From positions 1 through 64,000 of the forward strand of contig NZ_JADWOX010000021.1 in assembly GCF_016135805.1 (NCBI RefSeq): a stretch of DNA of 64,000 bases, in the 5' to 3' direction. This document shows, in pieces, positions 1-7,123 of the stretch (its first letter is position 1; each line of letters opens with the position of its first letter). Under the pieces are notes generated by a model. It saw only the letters and a list, made by a program, of their open reading frames with translations. It searched no databases and was not told where the DNA came from. A program made the position numbers and the translations under genes. Source of the stretch: Caulobacter hibisci (GTDB lineage: Bacteria > Pseudomonadota > Alphaproteobacteria > Caulobacterales > Caulobacteraceae).

Positions 1-4
1 TTCT

Positions 5-37
5 GCAAATGGCCCCCGTACTCCGGGGGCCATTTGT
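5..37 (+). terminator. Hairpin terminator of a gene upstream of the window
   Basis: A 12-bp arm at 7-18 pairs with 24-35 around a 5-base loop, extended by one more C-G pair. The stem is GC-rich in the middle and A/T at the outer ends. It probably ends a transcript entering from the left and separates it from the MaoC gene starting at 72. The run of T after the stem is short. Confidence 0.6.
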
Positions 38-71
38 CGTTTCAGGCGTCATTCAGGCTCGGAGTCGCGCG

Positions 72-530
72 ATGGCCGACCGCTATCTGGACGATTTGAC
101 CGTCGGCGAGACCTGGACCGGACAGCCGTTCACGCTCACCGAGGCCGAAATTCTCGATTTCGCCAGGCTCTATGACCCACAGCCGATGCATGTCGACCTG
201 GAGCTCGCCGCCGGCGGCCGGTTCGGCGGCATCATCGCCAGCGGCTGGCACGTGGCTTCGCGGGTGATGCGCGAATATGTCGACACCGCCCCGTTCGGGG
301 CGACGCCGATGCTGGGGGTCCGCATCGACGAGCTGTGCTGGTTGAAGCCCGTGCGGCCCGGCGACGCCCTGACCGTCCGCCGCGAGATCGTCGAGGCCAC
401 GCGCTCGCGCTCCAGGTCCGACCGTGGGACGATCCGCACCTTCACGGCGGTGTGCAACCAGCACGGCGAGACGGTGCTGACCTTCTTCAACCTGATCCAG
501 ATGCCGGCCCACGCGGGCGTGACGCTCTAA
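72..530 (+). CDS. MaoC family dehydratase (hotdog-fold enoyl-CoA hydratase-like)
   Basis: This 152-residue protein has the single hotdog layout of MaoC/PhaJ-type hydratases, which add water to trans-2-enoyl-CoA substrates. The hydratase motif is visible near the N-terminus: Asp35 and His40 in YDPQPMHVD, followed by FGGIIASGWH. The ATG at 72 is chosen because GGAG lies 8 bases upstream and the family domain starts at once; an upstream in-frame ATG at 9 would place the coding region across the hairpin at 5-37. The substrate cannot be told from sequence. It stands alone, 65 bases ahead of a serine hydrolase gene. Confidence 0.8.
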   Translation: MADRYLDDLTVGETWTGQPFTLTEAEILDFARLYDPQPMHVDLELAAGGRFGGIIASGWHVASRVMREYVDTAPFGATPMLGVRIDELCWLKPVRPGDALTVRREIVEATRSRSRSDRGTIRTFTAVCNQHGETVLTFFNLIQMPAHAGVTL

Positions 531-595
531 CGACGCTTGCCTTCGCGCCCAGCTCGCCGCCAAGTCTGCCGACGAGTGTGCGAGAGGGACTTTCG

Positions 596-1990
596 ATGCG
601 GCGACGGACGGTTCTGGCGGGCGGCTTGGCCCTCTCCGTGGCTTTGGCCCTCGTCTCGGCAGGCGTCGCCGCGCCGCTTTCGGCCGACAAGGCCCGCGAG
701 ATCGACGCCATCGCCGGCGAGGTGCTGGCCGCCACAGGCGCGCCCTCGGCTTCCGTCGCCATCGTCGAGGGCGGCGAGCTCGCCTATGCCAAGGCCTATG
801 GCCAGGCGCGGCTGTCTCCGCCCGTCCGGGCCACGACCACCACCCGATACGGCGTCGCGTCGGTCAGCAAGCAGTTCACCGCCGCGGCCGTGCTGCTGCT
901 GGTCGAGGACGGCAAGGTCTCGCTGGACGATCCGGTCGGGAAATACATCCCCGGCCTGACCGAGGGTGACAGGATCACCCTGCGCCAGGTGCTGTCGCAC
1001 ACAAGCGGCTATCGCGATTACTGGCCGCAGGACCTGGTGTTCGCGGCCATGCGCCAACCGACCACGCCGCAGAAGATTCTCGACGGCTGGGCGCGGATCC
1101 CGTTGGACTATCCGCCCGGGGAGCAGTGGCGCTACGCCAATACCGGCTTCGTTATCGCCGGCCTGGTCGTCGAGAAAGTCTCGGGCGAGCCGCTGGTCGC
1201 CTTCCTCAGGCGCCGGATCTTCGACCCGCTCGGCATGACCGGCGTCACCGAGGACGACACCGGGCCGCTGTCGCCGCCGGACGCCGGAAACTACACCCGC
1301 TATGGCCTCGGGCCCGTGGTTCCGGCCGACAAGGAGGCGCCCGGCTGGCTGTTCGGGGCGGCCGAACTGGCCATGTCGCCGTCGGACCTGGCGCGCTGGA
1401 ACCGGGCGATGATCCGCCGCGAGCTGCTGAAGCCCGCCTCCTGGGAGGCGATGACTACCTCGGTCGACCTGTCGAGCGGCGTGCCGGCCGGCTATGGCCT
1501 GGGGGTGTCGATCAAGGTGCGTGACGACATCACCACGATCAGCCACGGGGGCATGCTGTCGGGCGTGCTGACCAGCAACACGGTCTGGCCCAGCGAGAAG
1601 CGGGCCGTGACCGTGATCGCCAATGCCGACTTCGGCGATCCGCAGGCGGCGATCTCGCAGCGCATCGCCTTCCTGCTGCGGCCCTCGACCGGCGCGACGG
1701 CGACGGCGCGCGCGCTGCTCGGCCAGCTGCAGGCCGGGCGCATCGATCCGACCCGGCTCACCGCCAACGGTCGCGACTGGTTCACGCCCGCGCGCCTGGC
1801 CGATTTCGGCAAGAGCCTGGCGCCGCTGGGGCCGTTGCGGATGCTCGAGGGCCAGGGTGTCCAAGTGCGCGGCGGTATGACCTGGTATGGCTTCGATGCG
1901 GCGTTCGGAAAGCGCACGCTGACGATCTCGATGCGGCTGACGCCGGACGGCAAGGTCGAGCAGTTCCTGATCGGGCCCAAGTCGGGCTGA
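596..1990 (+). CDS. Serine hydrolase of the beta-lactamase/penicillin-binding family
   Basis: A 464-residue secreted protein. Residues 1-26 form a signal peptide (Arg-rich start, hydrophobic core, GVAA cleavage region). The beta-lactamase/esterase motifs are present: S89-V-S-K92 as the nucleophile motif, a YAN box about 90 residues later, and an HGG motif (SHGGMLSG) in the place of KTG. This set is typical of class C-like esterases and D-aminopeptidases rather than true beta-lactamases. The C-terminal part after the HGG motif is an extra domain of about 130 residues. Start at ATG 596, after GAGAGGGAC. Substrate unknown; a peptidoglycan peptide or an ester is most likely. Confidence 0.8.
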   Translation: MRRRTVLAGGLALSVALALVSAGVAAPLSADKAREIDAIAGEVLAATGAPSASVAIVEGGELAYAKAYGQARLSPPVRATTTTRYGVASVSKQFTAAAVLLLVEDGKVSLDDPVGKYIPGLTEGDRITLRQVLSHTSGYRDYWPQDLVFAAMRQPTTPQKILDGWARIPLDYPPGEQWRYANTGFVIAGLVVEKVSGEPLVAFLRRRIFDPLGMTGVTEDDTGPLSPPDAGNYTRYGLGPVVPADKEAPGWLFGAAELAMSPSDLARWNRAMIRRELLKPASWEAMTTSVDLSSGVPAGYGLGVSIKVRDDITTISHGGMLSGVLTSNTVWPSEKRAVTVIANADFGDPQAAISQRIAFLLRPSTGATATARALLGQLQAGRIDPTRLTANGRDWFTPARLADFGKSLAPLGPLRMLEGQGVQVRGGMTWYGFDAAFGKRTLTISMRLTPDGKVEQFLIGPKSG

Positions 1991-2019
1991 CGCGGCCGAG
2001 CCGCGGGGAGGAGGGGGCG

Positions 2020-2823
2020 ATGTCGAAGCAGGCGAGCTACGAGGCGGCGTTCGAAGGCTTTTCCCGGTTCGAGTTCGAGGATGGCGGCCGTACGCGTCCG
2101 GTCTGGCGCATCGGCCAGGGGCCGGCGGTCATCGTCATCCACGAGGTGCCGGGCCTGCATCCGGGCGTGCTGGAGTTCGCCCGCGACGTGGCCGCCGGCG
2201 GCATGACGGCCTTCTGCCCCAGCCTGTTCGGTGACCCAGGACGGCCGGCCGACGCGCTCTACAAGACCGGACAGGCGCTGAAGGTCGCCTTCTGCATGCG
2301 CCGCGAGTTCAACGCCTGGCAGGACGGCCGCTCCAGCCCGATCGTCGACTGGCTGCGCGCCCTGGCTCGCCACGCCCACGGCGAATGCGGCGGCAAGGGC
2401 GTGGGCGCGGTGGGTATGTGCTTCACCGGCGGTTTCGCCCTGGCGATGATGACCGAGCCGAGCGTCGTGGCCCCGGTGCTGTCTCAGCCCTCGCTGCCGC
2501 TCAGGAACGGGCGCGGCCTGGACGCCTCGCCCAAGGAGATCGCCTGCGCCAGGGCGCGGTTCGAGGCCGAGGACCTGTCGATCATGGCCCTGCGCTTCAA
2601 GGCCGACGGCCTGGTCCCCGACGCCCGCATGGCGCGGCTGCGCGAGGAATTCGGCGATCGTCTGGAGGCGATCGAGCTCGAAACCGCCGACGCCGGCCAG
2701 CACGGCCCGTTCCCGCCGCACTCGGTGCTGACGCTGCAGCTCGACCGCAGCCGGCCGGACGGCGAGGGCATGAAGACGCTGCGGCGGGTGGTGGCTTTCT
2801 TCAAGGAGCGGACGGGGGCGTGA
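2020..2823 (+). CDS. Dienelactone hydrolase family protein
   Basis: A 267-residue alpha/beta hydrolase with no signal peptide. It shows the dienelactone hydrolase pattern: a Glu in HEVPGL near residue 42, a cysteine nucleophile at Cys134 in GMCFTGG, and a His in the C-terminal AGQHGPF. Cysteine instead of serine separates this family from ordinary esterases. A strong purine-rich ribosome site (GGGGAGGAGGGGG) lies just before the ATG, 29 bases after the serine hydrolase stop, so the two are probably co-transcribed. The real substrate is unknown, as for most members outside chlorocatechol pathways. Confidence 0.8.
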   Translation: MSKQASYEAAFEGFSRFEFEDGGRTRPVWRIGQGPAVIVIHEVPGLHPGVLEFARDVAAGGMTAFCPSLFGDPGRPADALYKTGQALKVAFCMRREFNAWQDGRSSPIVDWLRALARHAHGECGGKGVGAVGMCFTGGFALAMMTEPSVVAPVLSQPSLPLRNGRGLDASPKEIACARARFEAEDLSIMALRFKADGLVPDARMARLREEFGDRLEAIELETADAGQHGPFPPHSVLTLQLDRSRPDGEGMKTLRRVVAFFKERTGA

Positions 2824-2829
2824 TGCAGA

Positions 2830-2852
2830 CCCTCTCCCCGAAGGGGGAGGGG
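2830..2852. repeat. CCTCTCCCC-type hairpin element (partial copy)
   Basis: A 9-bp G/C-rich hairpin (CTCTCCCC arm, GAAG loop) just after the dienelactone hydrolase-like gene. It resembles the first half of the inverted elements at 18840-18892 and 18951-19001. It may act as a transcript-end hairpin. No T-run follows. Confidence 0.45.
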
Positions 2853-2961
2853 CGCGCTGGACTGGACTTTTCGGCCTTACGCGCCTAGACACCGCGCCTT
2901 CGATTTCCCCCGCGCTACCGGCGTTCGATCCGCCGGCCGGGCTGCAAAGGCTATCCGCGCC

Positions 2962-3417
2962 ATGAAGCGCCATTCCGACAAACCCAAGAGCGGACCCGTG
3001 GGTCCGTCGCAACGCCAGCTTCGCGCCGGCGAGCTGATCCGCCACGCCTTGGTCGACATCCTTCGCGAGGAGGAGCTGCAGGACGAGGCCCTGACGGGCG
3101 TCTCCGTCACCGTTTCCGAAGTGCGGATGAGCCCGGACCTCAGGCACGCCATCTGCTTCGTCGAGCCGCTCGGGGCGGGCCTGGTCGACCGGGGCCCGGG
3201 CCCGAACGTCGATGAGATCATCAAGGGCCTGAACCGGGTGGCCAAGTTCCTGCGCGGACGCCTGGGCCGGTCGATCGACATGAAGTTCACGCCCGACCTG
3301 AAGTTCCTTCACGACGAGAGCTTCAGCACGGCCGCCTATATGGACAAGCTGTTCCTCGATCCGAAGGTCATGCAGGACACCCGCCTGAGCGACGTCCTCG
3401 ACGAAGACGAGGACTAG
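2962..3417 (+). CDS. rbfA: 30S ribosome-binding factor RbfA
   Basis: RbfA is a small KH-like protein that binds the 5' helix region of 16S rRNA and helps late 30S maturation, especially in the cold. The 151-residue product shows the family pattern: an N-terminal SQRQLRAGELIRHALVDIL helix, the LTGVSVTVSEVRMSPDLRHA strand region, a KFLRGRLGRSIDMKFTPDLKF core, and an acidic tail (DEDED). It is followed by truB after 3 bases, then rpsO and pnp, which is the usual order in proteobacteria. The start at ATG 2962 has only a weak upstream AAAGG. Confidence 0.93.
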   Translation: MKRHSDKPKSGPVGPSQRQLRAGELIRHALVDILREEELQDEALTGVSVTVSEVRMSPDLRHAICFVEPLGAGLVDRGPGPNVDEIIKGLNRVAKFLRGRLGRSIDMKFTPDLKFLHDESFSTAAYMDKLFLDPKVMQDTRLSDVLDEDED

Positions 3418-3420
3418 TCC

Positions 3421-4353
3421 ATGGCGCGCCGCAAGAAGGGCGACGCCGTCTCGGGCTGGGTGTGCCTGGACAAGCCCTACGACCTGACCTCGACCAGCGC
3501 TGTTTCCCGCGTGCGCCGGGCGTTCAACGCTCAGAAGGCCGGCCACGCCGGCACGCTGGATCCGCTGGCGACGGGGATCTTGCCTCTGGCCCTGGGCGAG
3601 GCGACCAAGACGGTCCCGTTCCTGATGGACGCCGACAAGGCCTATCGCTTCACGATCGCCTGGGGCCGCTCGACCACGACGCTGGACCGCGAGGGCGAGA
3701 CCACAGGCGAGTCCGACGTGCGGCCCGATCCCGCGGCGGTCGAGGCCGCCCTGGGCGCCTTCATCGGCGAGGTCGACCAGATCCCGCCGAACTATTCGGC
3801 CATCAAGGTCGACGGCGAGCGGGCCTATGACCTGGCGCGCGACGGGGTGGAGTTCGAGCTGGCCACCCGCAAGGTGACGATCCACGCCCTGCGCCTGCTG
3901 TCGGTTCCCGACATCGACCACGTCGAGCTGGAGATGGAATGCGGCAAGGGCACCTATGTGCGCGCCGTGGTCCGCGACCTGGCGACCGCCCTGGGGGCCT
4001 GTGGACATGTCAGCCAGCTTCGCCGCACGCGGGTTGGCCAGTTCACCGAGGAAACGGCGATAAGCCTGGAAAGTCTCGAGAATTTGAGCTATGAGGCGCG
4101 CCTGTCGGAGGCATTGCTTCCGGTCGAGACCGCGCTGGACGACATCCCGGCGTTGGCCGTGACCGATGAAGACGCCTTCCGGCTTGCGCAAGGACGCGCC
4201 ATCGTTCTGCTACCCAGGCAGGTGGAAACGCTGAAAGCCGAGCTCACGCCCGGCGATCGTACCGTTTCCGCCATGTCCGGAGAGCGCCTGGTGGCCTTGT
4301 GCGAGATGCGCGCCGGAAAGCTCAATCCGGTGCGGGTCTTCCAACTCACCTGA
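3421..4353 (+). CDS. truB: tRNA pseudouridine(55) synthase TruB
   Basis: TruB makes pseudouridine 55 in the T-loop of tRNAs. The 310-residue protein carries the catalytic motif GHAGTLDPLATG with Asp47, the KAYRF strand, the SAIKVDGERAYDLAR segment and the GTYVRAVVRDLA motif, all standard. The gene starts 3 bases after rbfA and ends 14 bases before rpsO, so it lies inside one translation operon. Confidence 0.96.
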   Translation: MARRKKGDAVSGWVCLDKPYDLTSTSAVSRVRRAFNAQKAGHAGTLDPLATGILPLALGEATKTVPFLMDADKAYRFTIAWGRSTTTLDREGETTGESDVRPDPAAVEAALGAFIGEVDQIPPNYSAIKVDGERAYDLARDGVEFELATRKVTIHALRLLSVPDIDHVELEMECGKGTYVRAVVRDLATALGACGHVSQLRRTRVGQFTEETAISLESLENLSYEARLSEALLPVETALDDIPALAVTDEDAFRLAQGRAIVLLPRQVETLKAELTPGDRTVSAMSGERLVALCEMRAGKLNPVRVFQLT

Positions 4354-4367
4354 GCGGAGACAACCCG

Positions 4368-4637
4368 ATGTCGATCACTGCCGAGCGCAAGACCGCTCTC
4401 ATCGCCGAACACGCTCGTACCGAGGGTGACACCGGCAGCGCCGAAGTCCAGGTCGCGATCCTCTCGGAGCGCATCTCGAACCTGACCGAGCACTTCAAGA
4501 CCCACAAGAAGGACAACCACAGCCGTCGTGGCCTGCTGAAGCTGGTTTCCCAGCGTCGCCGTCTCCTCGACCACCTGAAGAAGTCCGACGAAGGCCGTTA
4601 CGCGGCTCTCATCGAGAAGCTGGGTCTGCGCCGCTAA
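4368..4637 (+). CDS. rpsO: 30S ribosomal protein S15
   Basis: The 89-residue product matches S15 along its length: GDTGSAEVQVAILSERI, LTEHFKTHKKDNHSRRGLL, and VSQRRRLLDHLKK motifs for 16S rRNA helix 20-22 binding. ATG 4368 is chosen because it gives the exact family length and has GCGGAGA upstream; a longer reading frame in the same phase would run back into truB. A strong terminator follows at 4645-4676. Confidence 0.97.
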   Translation: MSITAERKTALIAEHARTEGDTGSAEVQVAILSERISNLTEHFKTHKKDNHSRRGLLKLVSQRRRLLDHLKKSDEGRYAALIEKLGLRR

Positions 4638-4644
4638 GGCGCAT

Positions 4645-4676
4645 TTCCGCCGCCTTACTCCGGTAGGGCGGCGGAA
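4645..4676 (+). terminator. Rho-independent terminator after rpsO
   Basis: A 13-bp stem (4645-4657 with 4664-4676, one G-T pair) closes a 6-base loop and is followed by CGCTTTTTA. It sits 8 bases after the rpsO stop and probably attenuates read-through into pnp, which lies 211 bases further on. Confidence 0.85.
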
Positions 4677-4677
4677 C

Positions 4678-4887
4678 GCTTTTTAGGGTCCTCGCTTCGA
4701 GACAGGCCGAAGCGGCCGATCCAAGGGTTCCAGGTCCTAAAGGACCGGCGCCCCGTACGTGTGAGGGTTCACGTCCTCAAACCCCCGCCTGTCACATTAG
4801 GATGAGGATCATCGGGCCGGCTCCATTGGCCGTCCGCCCCTGTCCACCCCCGACGGGAATCCGCCCGCGGGAACCGAAAGAAGAAAA
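4678..4887 (+). promoter_or_regulatory. pnp leader region
   Basis: This 210-base stretch between the rpsO terminator and pnp holds no gene. It contains two small hairpins, GGTCC-TAAA-GGACC near 4731 and a GTGA/TCAC hairpin near 4761, then AAAGAAGAAAA as ribosome site. In E. coli the pnp leader is a target of RNase III and PNPase self-control; whether this one does the same is inference from position only. Confidence 0.35.
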
Positions 4888-7038
4888 ATGTTCGATATCA
4901 AGCGCAAGACGATCGAGTGGGGCGGCAAGACGCTGGTCCTCGAAACCGGTCGCATCGCCCGTCAAGCCGACGGCGCCGTTCTGGCCACCATGGGCGAAAC
5001 CGTCGTCCTGGCCACCGCCGTGTTCGCCAAGAAGGCGAAGCCCGGCCAAGATTTCTTCCCGCTGACGGTCAACTACCAGGAAAAGACCTTCGCGGCCGGC
5101 AAGATCCCCGGCGGCTTCTTCAAGCGCGAAGGCCGTCCGTCGGAAAAGGAAACCCTGGTTTCCCGCCTGATCGACCGTCCGATCCGTCCGCTGTTCGTCA
5201 AGGGCTTCAAGAACGAAGTCCAGGTCGTCGTCACCGTGCTGCAGCACGACCTCGAGAACGATCCCGACATCCTGGGCATGGTGGCCGCCTCGGCCGCCCT
5301 GGTGCTCTCGGGCGCCCCGTTCCAAGGCCCGATCGGCGCCGCGCGCGTCGGTTATGTTGACGGCGGCTACGTGCTGAACCCGACGCTCGACGAGCTGAAG
5401 GAAAGCAAGATGGACCTGGTCGTCGCCGGTACGACCGAAGCCGTCATGATGGTCGAAAGCGAAATCCAGGAACTCTCGGAAGAGATCGTCCTGGGCGGCG
5501 TCAACTTCGCCCACAAGGAAATGCAGACGGTGATCGACGCGATCATCGAGCTGGCCGAACACGCCGCCAAGGAGCCGTTCGACTTCCAACCGGAAGACAC
5601 CGACGCCCTGAAGGCCGAAGTGAAGAAGGCCGTCGGTCAGGACCTGGCCGACGCCTACAAGATCCAAGGCAAGGCCGACCGCGTCGCCGCCCTCGGCGCC
5701 GCCAAGACCAAGGCCATCGAGACCTTCGCCAAGAGCGACACCAACCCGGCCGGCATCGACCCGCTGAAGCTGGTCTCGGTGTTCAAGGAACTGGAAGCGG
5801 ACATCGTCCGTCGCTCGATCCTCGACACCGGCATCCGCATCGACGGCCGCACCGTCGACAAGGTCCGTCCGATCCTGGGTGAAGTCGGCATCCTGCCGCG
5901 CACCCACGGCTCGGCCCTGTTCACCCGCGGCGAGACCCAGGCGATCGTGGTCGCCACCCTGGGCACCGGCGACGACGAGCAGTTCATCGACGCCCTGGAA
6001 GGCACCTACAAGGAATCCTTCCTGCTGCACTACAACTTCCCTCCCTACAGCGTCGGTGAAACCGGCCGTATGGGCAGCCCGGGCCGCCGCGAAATCGGCC
6101 ACGGCAAGCTGGCCTGGCGCGCCCTGCGTCCGATGCTGCCGGCCAAGGAAGACTTCCCCTACACCATCCGCCTGGTCTCCGAGATCACCGAGTCGAACGG
6201 CTCGTCCTCGATGGCCACGGTCTGCGGTTCGTCGCTGGCCATGATGGACGCGGGCGTTCCGCTGATCCGTCCGGTCTCGGGCATCGCCATGGGCCTGATC
6301 CTCGAAAAGGACGGCTTCGCCGTTCTGTCCGACATCCTCGGCGACGAAGATCACCTGGGCGACATGGACTTCAAGGTGGCCGGCACCAGCGAGGGCCTGA
6401 CCTCGCTGCAGATGGACATCAAGATTGCCGGCATCACGCCCGCGATCATGGAGCAGGCCCTGGCGCAAGCTAAGGGCGGCCGCGAGCACATCCTTGGCGA
6501 AATGAACAAGGCCATGGACGCGCCGCGCGAGGAAGTCGGCGACTTCGCTCCGAAGATCGAGACCATCACCATCCCGACCGACAAGATCCGCGAAGTGATC
6601 GGCACCGGCGGCAAGGTGATCCGCGAGATCGTCGCCACCACCGGCGCCAAGGTCGACATCAACGACGAAGGCACCGTGAAGGTCTCGGCCTCGGACGGCG
6701 CCAAGATCAAGGCCGCCATCGACTGGATCAAGTCGATCACGCAAGAAGCAGAAGTCGGCGCGATCTATGACGGCAAGGTCGTCAAGGTCGTCGATTTCGG
6801 CGCCTTCGTGAACTTCTTCGGCGCCAAGGACGGCCTCGTCCACGTCAGCCAGATCAGCAACGAACGCGTCGCCAAGCCGTCGGACGTGCTGAAGGAAGGC
6901 CAGATCGTGAAGGTGAAGCTCCTGGGCTTCGACGATCGCGGCAAGACCAAGCTGTCGATGAAGGTCGTCGATCAGACGACGGGTGAAGACCTGTCGAAGA
7001 AGGCCGAAGTGACCCCGGAAGAAGCCGTCAACACCTGA
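4888..7038 (+). CDS. pnp: Polyribonucleotide nucleotidyltransferase (PNPase)
   Basis: PNPase degrades RNA 3' to 5' by phosphorolysis and is a degradosome partner. The 716-residue protein has the full layout: first RNase PH core (about 1-140), an all-helical linker, second RNase PH core (about 310-540) with the ESNGSSSMATVCG active-site segment, KH domain (IGTGGKVIREI near 570), and S1 domain (GAIYDGKVVKVVDFGAFVNF near 625-700). Length is normal for the family. Codon use is strongly biased, as expected for a highly expressed gene. A perfect terminator follows. Confidence 0.97.
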   Translation: MFDIKRKTIEWGGKTLVLETGRIARQADGAVLATMGETVVLATAVFAKKAKPGQDFFPLTVNYQEKTFAAGKIPGGFFKREGRPSEKETLVSRLIDRPIRPLFVKGFKNEVQVVVTVLQHDLENDPDILGMVAASAALVLSGAPFQGPIGAARVGYVDGGYVLNPTLDELKESKMDLVVAGTTEAVMMVESEIQELSEEIVLGGVNFAHKEMQTVIDAIIELAEHAAKEPFDFQPEDTDALKAEVKKAVGQDLADAYKIQGKADRVAALGAAKTKAIETFAKSDTNPAGIDPLKLVSVFKELEADIVRRSILDTGIRIDGRTVDKVRPILGEVGILPRTHGSALFTRGETQAIVVATLGTGDDEQFIDALEGTYKESFLLHYNFPPYSVGETGRMGSPGRREIGHGKLAWRALRPMLPAKEDFPYTIRLVSEITESNGSSSMATVCGSSLAMMDAGVPLIRPVSGIAMGLILEKDGFAVLSDILGDEDHLGDMDFKVAGTSEGLTSLQMDIKIAGITPAIMEQALAQAKGGREHILGEMNKAMDAPREEVGDFAPKIETITIPTDKIREVIGTGGKVIREIVATTGAKVDINDEGTVKVSASDGAKIKAAIDWIKSITQEAEVGAIYDGKVVKVVDFGAFVNFFGAKDGLVHVSQISNERVAKPSDVLKEGQIVKVKLLGFDDRGKTKLSMKVVDQTTGEDLSKKAEVTPEEAVNT

Positions 7039-7069
7039 TGACGGACTTCAGGGCGACCTGAAAAAGTAG

Positions 7070-7095
7070 CGGGCGGCTCCGAAAGGGGCCGCCCG
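7070..7095 (+). terminator. Rho-independent terminator after pnp
   Basis: An 11-bp stem (7070-7080 with 7085-7095, one G-T pair) closes a GAAA tetraloop and is followed by TTTTCTTTT. It ends pnp transcripts 31 bases after the stop codon. Confidence 0.93.
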
Positions 7096-7123
7096 TTTTC
7101 TTTTGTGGCTATTGCCTATGGGC

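Noticed and set aside
596..1990. True beta-lactamase giving resistance
   Set aside because: HGG replaces KTG and there is a long extra C-terminal domain, which fits esterase or peptidase members instead.
1492..4191. Very long open frame on the minus strand across the hydrolase, rbfA and truB genes
   Set aside because: It is antisense to four clear genes, has no start site with ribosome signal, and its translation is a Gly/Arg/Asp/His-rich mix typical of shadow frames in GC-rich DNA.
4792..6843. Long minus-strand open frame opposite pnp
   Set aside because: Composition (Asp/Val/Gly/His runs) is that of an antisense shadow, and pnp on the other strand is certain.
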